Notes under the pieces: model-generated
Databases searched by the model: none
The model's input: the letters and a program-made list of their open reading frames with translations, nothing else
Told to the model about the DNA's origin: nothing
Made by a program: the position numbers and the translations under genes
Assembly: GCA_018894105.1 (NCBI GenBank)
Contig: CM032128.1
Location: 15,667,001-15,731,000 of the forward strand
DNA: 64,000 bases
Direction: 5' to 3'
From: Jacaranda mimosifolia
Taxonomy: Eukaryota; Streptophyta; Magnoliopsida; Lamiales; Bignoniaceae
Shown here: piece after piece, positions 11,666 to 22,440 of the stretch
Numbering within the stretch: position 1 is the first letter of the stretch
Layout of the letters: every line of letters begins with the position of its first letter

Positions 11666-12489
11666 TTATAAGTGTAGGGCCCAAAAATTATAATCTCATG
11701 CCTCTTAACTCTTAAGGTGGTCTTAATCCTTAGTGGACTTAATTAGTATTATTCTTAAGTAGGCCTAAATAACCACTTTATCTCAGTGGGCCTAGTGTGG
11801 AGACATCATACAGGCTTCCACTCCCGAGTGGATTTTATTTTGAGCAGGCAGTTGAATAAAGTACTGAAACAAAATATTCATTTATTTCAATATCTTTATT
11901 CCCTTCGGTCCTTTTTTACTTGTTTCTCGCTGTCTTTCTTTTTCCTCTTTGTTTTTGACTAGGTTCAGACTAAGTCTCGATCTAGTGGCGGACAAGCCTC
12001 CTATGCAGCCTCAACGTTCATAGTTCGAGGTTGCATTAGTGCAATTGATAGCTGGAGGTTCAACCTCACTTGAGATTCTGTCGGGGTGTCTGATGCCCCT
12101 TTTTTTAGTTATGTTGTCTTCACTTTGAAATTTCTTTAAACATATATTTTGACTGGCTTTGCTCAAGCAAAGCAAGGCCTATGGAAACTTGTGTCTCATT
12201 GAGCTACACTTTGATTTGTAGATCAAGGCAGCGACGCCTCAATATGTGCAGATCAACGCTTTATGGGTTGAAGTTGTGCCTCAACTTGAGTTTTTCGGCA
12301 CGAGGTTGCAAGCAGCTCCATGTGCTTCGGATGACGGGTCGATCTTGCCTTACCTAGGCGGGGCCGACGCCTTGCTAGACTGCACGACATCTACTAGTCG
12401 ATCGAGGCCGTAGCGGCCTTGTCTCGTTTACATTTATTTGAATGGAATTTCTCCTAAGGTCCTAAACATATGGTAATGAACTTTGCACC
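11666..12489. other. unassigned sequence, mildly GC-rich at 11,980-12,420
   Basis: No ORF or domain could be recognised on either strand. 'tgtagggcccaaaaatt' near 11,674 looks like the start of some gypsy LTRs, so this may be an LTR fragment, but no partner copy exists in the window. Confidence 0.3.
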
Positions 12490-13550
12490 TAAGGTAGTAA
12501 TTGATACGTAGGAATAGAATTAGGTGGGAATGGAATGACTTTAGGAATAAAATAATGGTGGTATAGTTTATCTTATGATTGGTATGTACAAGGAATGAGA
12601 AAGGAATGGAATCACTATTTCTTTTTTGATTTCATTCTAATAATTGATAAATATGAATAACTAGTATAAATGAAATGAATTTTTTAAATGACCAAATCAC
12701 CATTTTATGAAAAATTATTAAAATAAAAGTATTTATTGGTAAAATATTTTTTTATATTACTGTACATATTTTTTTGAGTAAGTTTGTAATTATGCAATTC
12801 TAATCACTTTTAATAGTATTCGAATTACATCAATAAATATATGTATTTTACATGTTATCAACAAGTCATCTACGTTTACGTAGAAAAGTATAAACACAAT
12901 TCATTTAAAATTATTATTTTTAAAATTATAATTTAGCAAGCTCTTTTGAATTTTTTTAATAAAATATAATTAAAAATTATAAAATACTTTATAACTAGAG
13001 TGCTTAACTTTTTTGTGATAAGGTTAGAACAGTTTATTGTACTTGTTTGTAAGTTTAATTTGAAGAGTTGTTGATAGAATGGGCAACTTTTCATTTATTA
13101 GTTTTGTATATATTTTTTAATTATTCGTAGATACACGAATATAAATAATATTTTAAACTATATATATTTCATTAGCATGGACCAAGTTGATGATACTTCT
13201 ACTTTTTTAATTATGAAAATTGAGATGCACATAATTATTCTTATTCTTATTTTTATTTTTATAATATTACTAAAAAAATATATGAATAAAATATATAATT
13301 AAGTAAAAAACACATATCAATCAAAGTAATTTGTTAAATTTTGGCATGTAATTTTGTTAAAAAAGAAATATATAGGTTCATTCCCGATGGATTGAGAATA
13401 GCTAAACCCGGGGGGGGGGGGGGAATGGGGATTCCGAAGGGAATGGTCATTCCCATCTCTAAATTATACCAATCATAGGTTTAGGAATGGACTTGGGATT
13501 GTATATTCCATTTCCATCTCATTCCTGCATACCAATATACCATTATAGTT
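12490..13550. mobile_element. non-autonomous inverted-repeat element (MITE-like)
   Basis: The left arm near 12,577-12,622 (attggtatgtacaaggaatg, then agaaaggaatggaat) is the inverted counterpart of 13,490-13,536 (read on the minus strand: attggtatgcaggaatgag, then atggaaatggaat). Both ends are rich in 'ggaatg' motifs; the interior is AT-rich and non-coding. I could not settle the exact ends or a target duplication, so the superfamily is open. Confidence 0.6.
13410..13423 (+). repeat. G14 homopolymer
   Basis: Fourteen consecutive G within the right part of the inverted-repeat element, in a region otherwise AT-rich. Confidence 0.95.
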
Positions 13551-14606
13551 AGAACTTTCTTTGTTTTTGTCTATGGAGTTGTTTTTATAAAAGATTATCA
13601 AATAATATATATTATACAAATATCATCACAAAACAATAATTAAATTTTTTATATTCAACTTAATGTATAAGGTTACATCATTCTTTTATTAATTTCTTTT
13701 ATAAAAATAAAATGTACAACTAATTTAATACTCAATTCAATTCAAGCATTTTTGGTTTAACAATATTACATCCAAGTATTAATATTTGCAAGTACAAATG
13801 AAATCTTTTAAATATAAATTATTATTAAGCAAAAACATGCAAATAAACGAATATGATATAAATATTGCAATGCGCAAATAAATGTACTTAAATTGTTCTC
13901 ATTGACTAATTAATTGATCATTCATCAAGTTTGTTAAAAAACATAATTTTTCTAACTATATATATATATATATATATATTCATATTCCCAATAATTTATT
14001 TAAAATAACTGAGAATAAACTCTTTATTATTGTCTTGTTAAAAAGATAAATATTTTAGTTGAAAATTTGATAATATAAAGATAATGTTACATGGAAATGG
14101 ACTCGGGGTCTTTTCTAAAAATTAATGTAGTGTTGGACATAAAGTCAAAGCTCGAGTTATGAAAATGATTGCTTGATTTTTTTTTATTTTGGGAGTTGGT
14201 ATTTATATTAATTAAGTTCTCGATGGCTTGATCCTATTTGGGCTGGGGAACACATCTTGAGTGGTATTAATTGGTAGGCTCATTGGCCCCATTATTTAAT
14301 TAACTTGGTCTTCTATTTGTTTTTCACTTTTTTTGCCCATAGGGTCTTATTTGTCATATCTAAAAATAAATTAAGAGTTTATAGTTATTGCACAGAGTAA
14401 TTCTATTGTATTTTGAGATAATTTAAATTCAAATTAAATTATTAGTTATATAATATATATGATTTTATTTAAAAATATTTTGTATGCCTAAAAAAGATTA
14501 TTTTAAAAGTAAATTTTAAAATTGTGCTAAGGTTAGAACTTAAATACCAACTAATATAAAACTCTTCATTTATTCAATTTCAAACTCTACATTGTGAAAA
14601 TGATAA
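13551..14606. other. AT-rich intergenic DNA
   Basis: No gene, conserved domain or clear repeat apart from a (TA)n run at about 13,957-13,979. Confidence 0.6.
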
Positions 14607-14616
14607 TTTGATAATT
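14607..14616 (+). repeat. target-site duplication, left copy
   Basis: 'tttgataatt', identical to 23,611-23,620 and directly abutting the left inverted arm. Confidence 0.75.
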
Positions 14617-14830
14617 GGGCTAAAATCTTTTTACCCCCTGTGTTATATAAAATAGGCAGTTTACCCCATTGTGGAAAAAAAGGGGTGAAACGCCCCCTTA
14701 TGTTTTTAAAATTTGGATCACTGGCCCCTTCCGTCTATTTGAGTTGAATTTTCTATTGAAATGATGAAAATACCCTCATATATATAATTACTTTATATCC
14801 TTATGTTTTTCTTTTTCTTTTATTTAATCT

Positions 14831-15823
14831 ATCTAACAAGATATTCTTGTTTAGTATCTGGATATATTTGTTTGAAAATACCTTAATAACCAATATCAGA
14901 AGCATCGGTTTCTATAATCGTCATCCAATTTGGATTAGCAAGCATAGGACAAAGAAGATTATTAACCTTTTGTTTTATTCTCTTAACAGCTTTAGTATGC
15001 TGTTCAGACCAAGGTATAGTAACCTTTTTCAATATATCATATAAAATAGCAATATCTTCTGCTAAATTTTTATAATAAGCAGAAATATAATTCAAACTTC
15101 CTAAAAATCTTTGTAATTGAGTTTTATCAGTAATTCTATTAGGGAATTTGGAAGCAAATTCTATACTTCTATTAATAGGAATTGTTTTTTCTTTTTCTAT
15201 ATTATGACCAAGAAATCTAACTTTTGTATGGAAAATATTCATTTTTGTTCTAGATATAACAAGACCATTTTGAATAATAATTTTCTTGAAAATATCAAGA
15301 TGTTTAAAATGCATTTCAATAGTTTTAGAAAAAACTAGTATATCATCAATATGTAATAAATGAACTATATGGTATGAATATATCATTCATAATATTTTGA
15401 AATTCTGAAGGAGCATTCTTCAGACCAAATGGCATAACATTCGACTCAAATTGTCCTATTGGAGCATTAAAAGCAGTTTTATACCTGTCTTCTTCAACAA
15501 TCTGAATTTGCTAATATCCTGATTTTAAATCAAAATTTGAAAATATGACAGTTTCATAAAGTCTATCAAGTAAATCCTTTTTATTAGGAATAGGATATCT
15601 TATCCATTTTAAAACTTTATTAAGAGGTTTATAATTAATAACAAGGCGAGGTATTCCTCTTTCTTGTTCATAATGTTTATTAACATAAAAAGCTATACAA
15701 GACCAAGGAGACTTGGATTGTTTTATTAAACCTTTTTGTAAAAGAGAAGCAATTTCTTTTTTTACATAATTCTAAATATTCAGAATTCATTTGACATGGT
15801 CTAGTTGTAGTAGGAATTTTCTT
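14831..15823 (-). pseudogene. caulimovirid reverse transcriptase (lower copy)
   Basis: After the protease, frames on the minus strand show 'SPWSCIAFYVNKHYEQERG' near 15,710, 'RLVINYKPLNKVLKWIRYPI' near 15,640, 'MPFGLKNAPSEFQNIM' near 15,425 and HIDDILVFSK near 15,345. The open part 15,386-14,883 continues to the RNase H opening ETDASDIGY, then a stop. There is another stop near 15,513 and small indels near 15,360. It repeats 22,425-23,010; the two copies have different lesions. The viral insert ends here, inside RNase H. Confidence 0.9.
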
Positions 15824-16798
15824 TTAATCAAAATCATCTTCATATGGAAGATTAACAATATGTTTCTTTCTATTCCAAAAAGCATTTGGATGATCATTAC
15901 AAATTTGTAAAGAAAATTGGTTAATTATTAATTCAATGTTTTCCTGTAATTTAGGATTTTGAAGTTTTTCTTCAATTGTTAATATATTAATTTCTTCTTT
16001 AAGAAAATTAATTTGATTATTTTTTGCTATAAGCAAATCTTGAATTTGATGAATAACTCTAGTGAAGGGTTTAGTAATAAATTGAAAAGTTATTTCTTTT
16101 CCTTCAAAAGTTCCTTTAAAACCTTTTTCATCAATATTTTTAATAGGAAATATTTTCTTTAAAAATGGAGTACCAAGTATAACTTGGTTTATAATATTTT
16201 TTATAAGTAAAAAACTTGTAGGAATACAAGTATTATTTTTACAAATATAGGCTTTAGGTAATATATATTGAATATCTAATTTCTGACCATTAGCAAAACT
16301 AAGAGTATGAATAGTTTTATGAAAATACCTAGTAGGAATTATTCCTTCCTGAATACAATTCAAATCTGCTCTACTATCAACTAAAGCAATAAGTTCTTTT
16401 TTAAATCTATTATCAATGAGTAAATTAATCTTTACATGCCATTTTTGAGATGTAATTATCTCAAGTGTAGAAAGAAAATTATCACTAGAAGGAACTCTTA
16501 TTATTTCATCAAAATCTTTATTATGAAAAGTCATAACTTTATTATTATTGTTTTCTAAAATAGAAATTCTTTCATCAAGAAATTTATTTTCTTGTTTAAT
16601 ATTATAAATCTCATTTTTCAAATTATGAATTTCTACAGATAAATCATTAACTATAGTAGGAATTTCAATCTTTTGTCTTTGTTTCAAAATCTTTTGAACC
16701 TCAGCCATAGAATAAGGTTTTGGTGAAATATAAATTTTTTTATTTTGATCAAAATTATTATTAGTAGTAGAAGAAGAAGTACTAGGAGTATTCTCCAT
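15824..16798 (-). pseudogene. caulimovirid aspartic protease (start of Pol)
   Basis: The frame opens with ATG at 16,798 just after the coat-protein stop and begins with a Ser/Thr/Asn-rich stretch and a short coiled-coil-like segment. The protease block reads ALVDSRADLNCIQEG near 16,385. The family has D-S-G at the active site, and here the Gly codon encodes Arg, so the enzyme should be dead. 'VILGTPFLKKIFP' near 16,175 is the distal block. The ORF ends by an in-frame stop at 15,824-15,826, directly before the RT. Confidence 0.88.
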
Positions 16799-16817
16799 TT
16801 GATCAATAATTTTTTAT

Positions 16818-18852
16818 CTAAGTTTTGGATCTTTTATCAATTTCAAAAGTTCCATAAAATTATCATTATTTAAAATATTAATATTAAAATCTTTAAATTG
16901 AGCAAGAATTTTATAAAATTCTTCATTATCACTGTCTTGTTTAATGCAAGAATTTCCTTGTTGACGAGGATCACAACATTCATTTTCAGAAATATAATTT
17001 TCATTTTCTAATGGTTTTAAATCATCAGAGACTAAAGATTTCTCAGAACTATTATCTAAATTATCAGAAATATCATAATCATTTTCTAAGTCAGAATTTA
17101 AAAGTAATTTAGAAAGAGTTTCTTTTAACTCTTCATCAATATTTAAATTATTAATCTTTTTCTTCAGTTTACACTTATCAGTATAATGACCTATTTTACC
17201 ACATTTAAAGCAGGCTCCAGATTTTTTCTTTTCTATTCTTTGCTTCTTTCTTTTTTCTCTTTTTTCTCTTATTTTCTCTTTTTTTTAATAGAAGAGATTT
17301 TATCCTTTTTCTGCCTATAAGGCTTACTAGTGGAAGGTTGTTCCATACCAAATTGACCACAAAATTGACCTAATTGTCTTTTTTCTGTAATATTATGTCT
17401 TTTAATTTGTTGATTTAATTTAATCTCATTACACAAGGATAAACCTTCTTGAATATAAGTTCCTATAAGCTTACCATGTGTATAGTTCTCATATTCAATT
17501 TGAATACCTTATTTTCTAAGATTCTTTCTAACTCTTTCGCAAATAAAGAAGGTAAACCATCTATAAATTTAGATTTCCAATGATTACTATTAGACTGGGG
17601 GAGTTCCATAACTCTGGATAAAAATGTATCCTTATACCACCTAAATGAAATGAGTGTAGGACATTTTAGACCATTTAAAAGAGTTATGATATTTTTAGAA
17701 TTATCAGACCATCTACCAGTAAAATATTCTATGATATTAACAACAAGTGTATAAACAACATTTCCAACATTATGACCAGATTCAGTCTTAATAGTATTAA
17801 GAATTTCATTTCTATCAGAAATAGTAAGAAAATTATCCCACCAACCTTTTAATTGGCCAGTAAATCCTGCAACAATCATGTTAGCAACAATTTTATCACT
17901 GTTTTAACATAAGCACTCTATGAACAAGATTATAAATTTGTCTTTCAGTATAACCATCTAAATTTCATTCATAAATGTTTTTACCATTATAATTGTTATT
18001 GACTATATATTCTTGTTCCTCATGAAGAACATCTTCAGGTGTAGGTCTAGGATAGTAATACATCCTCATAGTAGGCTTATCAGCGTATTTTTCAATTTTA
18101 TTTATTTCATCTTTAATATAATTCTTATAACTTTCTGTATTACTCATACCGTCTTCAAACTCTTTATTAAGAGCATTAAGTTTTAATCCTTTAAACTTAT
18201 TATCAAGAATTTTTTCTAATTCACTAATAGATTTTAATTTGAAATTATGAATTTCAGGAGGAGGTTGAATACTAGGGGTAGCAATAACCTCTGGTTGCTG
18301 TGGTTGTCCTTGATTAAGGTTTGCCACATTAATCAAATTCTTAACTTGATTAACAAGAGAATATAAACTTTCAACTCTATTATGAAGAGATAATATTTGT
18401 TCTCCTAAAACATTAAGATACATATTAGCATAATTTTGTTGTTTTACTAAATTATTAATAGTAGCAGTAGTAATTTGAAGTGTTTCATTTTCAAAAAGTT
18501 TTTGAAATGCAGAGAAATATATTATTTCTCCATTATTATGAATTTGAAAAGGTTGTTGAGGTGCATATATAGCTTTTAAAACTTGTCCACTACTCAATTT
18601 ATAATTTTTTTCTAAAACTGAAATATAATTTTCAACATAATTGGTTTTAAACCATGGAACAAAGGGAATTATTCTATTTTCTTTTGAAGCAAAAGAATAA
18701 AATTCATTTTGAAATTTTAATTTTTCTTCTCCATTGAAATTTTCAAAAAGCCATTTTCTAAATGGCTCCCATTTGGGTAAATTAAATTCTTTTTCAATAA
18801 GTTTCCTGGCTGGAGATCCAGGACTAAAATCAATTTTTTGGCTATAATCCAT
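16818..18852 (-). pseudogene. caulimovirid coat protein region with zinc knuckle, frameshifted
   Basis: A frame of 295 codons opens with ATG at 18,852 (MDYSQKIDF), shows a helical segment rich in Asn/Leu near 18,420-18,300 that may be a coiled coil, and ends by shift near 17,965. The capsid core follows in another frame at 17,879-17,463 (AGFTGQLKGWWDNFLT, then WKSKFIDGLPSLFAKEL). Next come a Lys/Arg-rich stretch near 17,280 and a CX2CX4HX4C zinc knuckle at 17,171-17,212 (CFKCGKIGHYTDKC). The tail is acidic, and a TAG stop lies at 16,818. This layout is that of caulimovirid capsid proteins. At least three frameshifts are needed to read through. Confidence 0.85.
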
Positions 18853-19922
18853 TAAATAGGAAAATTCATTTCAGATTCGGTTATTTTTGGTTCTTGATTA
18901 TTATAAATTCCTTTTACAATATTATTTTTAGGAATTCTTAATTCATTAACTTTATTACTCTGAATTTCAGATTCATTGGAAGACATTTCTCTAATATGAG
19001 AAGTAGAAGCTCTTGATGGAAAATCAATATCATCAAAAGGTGAAATATGAGAATAAAAAGATGTATTAGAATGAGATCTAGAAATTCTGGATCTAGAAGA
19101 TTCTATTAATCTTCTATTATCTTCAAACTGTATTTGAACAGAACCATCAGAAGACTGTATTATGTTAGTAACATTTGAATTTGTTATAGGTTGTGGATTC
19201 ACAACCTGTTCCATAATCCAATTTTCAGGAAAAACAATTTCTTCCCATTTTATAGCTCTTCTAGTAGTAATATTAGATCTACTAAAATTAGTTTCTATAA
19301 GAATTGTTTCATTCACAGGTTTATTAACCTTTTTACACTATGGATTAAGTGTGTGAAGTGGTTCAAAATAAATTCTATAACAAATACATATAACTTATGT
19401 TCCTGGCATATAAATATAACCATGCGTCTTAACATTTAAAGTAAGAACATCAAGTATATTAACATCAAATAAAGATAATTGTAAATTAGGATAAACATCA
19501 AAATAAACAGGGCCATGAGCCAAACTGGATTGTATAATACCCATCAAAGATCTTTTCCAGTTAATATTTCTACCATATCGTAAAGCTGCTATAAAGCTTT
19601 CTGGCAGATTTTCTAAAGTTAAAGGTTTAAATGCAATTTGCACAATACCAATATGAATAAATCTATAATTTTCTTTATAGTGATCTATATCAGATCTACT
19701 TAACAATTTTAAAGTTTTCTCATTTCCATCTAATATAATCTATTCTTCAGTAGTTTTTACCACCTGTTTTAAACCAAGTTTCTCAAAAGTACCTAATCTG
19801 TATATAACTTTAGGTTCTACTCTAGGAATAGTCCATTTATTGAGCAAATCATTATTAAGAGGAATATCACATTCTTCATTGATACTGTTTTTAACAGTAT
19901 CTCTCTTCCTTATTATATTCAT
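18852..19922 (-). pseudogene. caulimovirid movement protein (30K superfamily), three in-frame stops
   Basis: One reading frame of about 356 codons runs from the ATG at 19,922 to the stop at 18,852-18,854. It is broken only by in-frame stops at 19,740, 19,395 and 19,338. The diagnostic movement-protein core is clear: HIGIVQIAFKPLT near 19,645, a short segment ending SLMGIIQSSL near 19,545, and GPVYFDVYPNLQLSLFD with NILDALTLN-like NILDVLTLNVKTHGY near 19,500-19,420. The tail is Ser/Arg-rich. The protein would modify plasmodesmata for cell-to-cell spread. Its stop overlaps the coat-protein ATG by one base (TAATG), as expected for linked translation. An upstream ATG inside the primer site is in another frame. 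Confidence 0.88.
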
Positions 19923-19970
19923 AAGGAAAAAGTCTGTGTTGGACTTCTATATCTATACACTCTTCAAGCA

Positions 19971-19987
19971 CCATGGCTCGGATACCA
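19971..19987 (-). other. viral tRNA-Met primer binding site
   Basis: The minus strand reads 'tggtatccgagccatgg', the caulimovirid minus-strand primer site complementary to initiator tRNA-Met, with one mismatch from 'tggtatcagagcc'. By convention it marks position 1 of the viral genome. It lies about 50 bases before the movement-protein ATG. Confidence 0.85.
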
Positions 19988-20550
19988 TTATGGGGGCAGG
20001 ATCGTGGATATGTTAGGGTTTCAAGGATATAAGGACTAGCCAACCATGAAAGGCGGCAAACTTGGTAAGAACCAGCCATGAAGGTGGTGTTTTGCTCAAG
20101 ATCTCTAACTATCTAGCCTTAACTACAAATCAAGTTAGGCCCAACAACGCCCTAAATGCCTGACATAAGGCTTCAGCGGGAAAACCAGGGCACACCCCAA
20201 GATCCATAATTAAAACTGCATGTTAAGATCCCGAAACCCCCTTATCATCTTATTCTCCCTAACATTTCCAGAAACTTATCCTTTGTAGCATGAGAATCAT
20301 CATGCCTTAGTAGAGTAAAGAAATATGTAGCCCAACACAGAATTAAATTAGCTTGCCATTCAGGCTAATATTCAACAATATAAAGAAATATTAATTCAAA
20401 ACAAAATTTTAAAAGTACCTGAAGAAAACTTTGAGGAACTTCAGTCTTCAATTATATTTGAGAAATATACAAAGGATGAAAATTTACAGGGATGTATACA
20501 AAGAAAGGTAAGGGGAGCTCTCGCTAGCTTCTACCTAAAACTGAAGTGGC
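19988..20550 (-). other. viral leader / intergenic region
   Basis: Lies between the TATA box and the tRNA primer site and holds only short ORFs. Long structured leaders of about this length precede the first ORF in caulimovirids. No convincing AATAAA signal was found on the minus strand here. Confidence 0.55.
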
Positions 20551-20553
20551 CTT

Positions 20554-20567
20554 CTCTATTTATAGAC
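20554..20567 (-). promoter_or_regulatory. TATA box of the viral pregenomic RNA promoter
   Basis: The minus strand reads 'gtctataaatagag', a strong plant TATA element, between the downstream ORF and the primer site. That is where caulimovirids place the 35S-type promoter. Start of transcription would be near 20,525-20,530, giving a leader of about 540 bases before the primer site. No function is shown; inferred from motif and position. Confidence 0.65.
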
Positions 20568-20761
20568 AATTCAAGCTGGACTTAAAACTCAAATCAAAAC
20601 TTTTTTGCGAAAATTTTGCATCCGAATAGTACTATTACAAAAGTGATTTTATAAAAGTAAAAAAGTCAACAGTAAATTTCTGCTAGCTAGTCCATTCTTA
20701 TCGGATTACTCTGACACTTTATTCTTGTCTTGTAGTAGATCCTTGTTTTGAAGTAGATCCT

Positions 20762-21310
20762 TCAAAAAAAAATTATATTATTTTTAAGAGTTTCTTTTAA
20801 ACTCTTAAATACATTTTCAATATCTTCAATTGTAGGTTCTTCTTCCTCATAAGGATCTTGAGATTCTCTTGCAAGGCAATTACATTGATTTTCTCCTTTC
20901 AATGAAGTAGCCATTGAGGAATTGGATCTATTATCCATTTCGACATCTAGATTTTTTATCAAATCTTTCTTCATTTCTTCAATATATGATTCTATCATGT
21001 CTTCTTTGGAGATTTCTCCTTTTGTCATCTGCATCTTTCTCATCAAATGTTGGAAAGGACTGGGAGATTCCCTCTGCTGCTTGGCTTTAATAAGCTGTTG
21101 ATATTCTGAAATTTTTTCTTGGATATAATCCAATGTTTCTTGTCCAAAGTAAACTCCTGTTTCTTTATCTTTTAGGAGCATTTTGTTCCAAAATTTTGTG
21201 AATAAGGTTCTCCTTAAGCACGGAATATTTTGTTGAGTATGATCAACTTCTGGAGCCCATTTCCAAATCCATGGAATAGAAAACTCAATAGAAAAATACA
21301 TTGGAGCCAT
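20762..21310 (-). CDS. viral C-terminal ORF of unknown function, 182 codons (fragment)
   Basis: The open frame begins with a Met at 21,310 that is probably internal to a longer ancestral protein. It has an aromatic N-terminus (IPWIWKWAPEVDH), a helical middle with many charged residues and a strongly acidic tail (DPYEEEEPTIEDIE), ending 'NNIIFF'. It lies between RNase H and the viral promoter, where several caulimovirid genera place the translational transactivator/inclusion-body protein. The position suggests that role, but I see no motif that proves it. No signal peptide or membrane segment is evident. Confidence 0.55.
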   Translation of the reverse strand: MAPMYFSIEFSIPWIWKWAPEVDHTQQNIPCLRRTLFTKFWNKMLLKDKETGVYFGQETLDYIQEKISEYQQLIKAKQQRESPSPFQHLMRKMQMTKGEISKEDMIESYIEEMKKDLIKNLDVEMDNRSNSSMATSLKGENQCNCLARESQDPYEEEEPTIEDIENVFKSLKETLKNNIIFF

Positions 21311-22129
21311 TCCCTTAATCCACTTATTTTAATATTCAATATTAATAATCTTTGGTGAACAATTCACCAATTCTGTATAATAACCTTTAAAAGGTTCAGG
21401 AAGAATTTTTGTTTATGGACCATAATTAATCCACCATTCATGAAACTAATTTGGAAGCTTTCGTTTATAAACTTCAGAGCAAACCTTAATAAACCAAGAA
21501 TGTTTTTTCTTTGGATCTTCATAAAATAACGCTTTATTATATGCCTCAATATAATCCCAATAATTGAATTTGATTGGAGTTTTTAACTCCTGATGAAAAT
21601 ATTTTTTTTCTCTTAGGGTACTAATTCTCCATTCTTCAGAAGATATGATCTTTTTAATTATAATTTTACTGAAATTATAACTGGATAGACTATTAGTCGG
21701 ATAAAAATGATTAATTTCATAGGATCCTGTGCTTATGAGAATATTCTGATAGTGTGATCTTTATTTATATGATCTTGCAGCATATGATGTTGTATCAAGG
21801 TACCTTTGCATTAAGGTCCATGACTCATCTTGCCATTGTAAATCTTTATTTTCCAAGAGTAGTATTACTTCTCTTGATAAACTTTTTTCATATGTGGAAG
21901 AATCATCATTTTCTTCCTCGGCTGTAATATTAGCATAAGAAGAGGTATTACCTTCTTGCTAATCTTTCTGTTTCTTATATTCAAGAAACTCTTTAAAGAG
22001 AGGATCATCTGGGATATTCCCTGATGCAATATTTGAGAATATTAATCTCTGAGAACCATGTTGTATTATAGTTTTTTTTCTTCCTCCTCTATTAGAGGGG
22101 AAATTTTGACCCCTTCATTTTGGGATCAT
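21311..22129 (-). pseudogene. degraded upstream part of the viral ORF that follows RNase H
   Basis: Between RNase H and the open frame at 21,310 several short, shifted reading frames remain. Recognisable pieces include 'ESWTLMQRYLDTTSY' near 21,800 and a Trp-rich piece 'EWWINYGPQTKILP' near 21,410 on the minus strand. They lead into the open 182-codon frame. I read this as the N-terminal part of the same protein, broken by at least two frameshifts. Function is not assigned. Confidence 0.55.
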
Positions 22130-22440
22130 TCTTGTAAAAATTCACAAGAAAGAAAATCAGGCAGACTATTATCTGTGCCTTTTTTATAATATATTTCAAA
22201 ATCAAAAGGGGCTAAATGAGCTTGCCGTCTAGCAAACATTTGCTTAGAAACATCATGTTTAAAATCTTTATTAAACATGTATTTTGCTTATTGGCAATAT
22301 GTTTTAATAACAAAATTTTGATTATATGAATCATCCTGGAATTTCAAAACGCATTTAATAATTGCTAAGATTTCTTTAGCAATAGTAGCATAATTCTTTT
22401 GACTATTATTCCATCCAGAATAAAATCTAACAAGATATTC
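22130..22440 (-). pseudogene. caulimovirid RNase H, remaining part
   Basis: Continuing after the stop, the minus strand shows 'NNSQKNYATIAKEILAI' near 22,395, 'RRQAHLAPFDFEIYYKKG' near 22,215 and 'TDNSLPDFLSCEF' near 22,160, matching the helix around the catalytic Glu and the terminal block of viral RNase H. A further stop lies near 22,290. Degrading the RNA strand of the RNA-DNA hybrid would be its role in an active virus. Confidence 0.82.
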
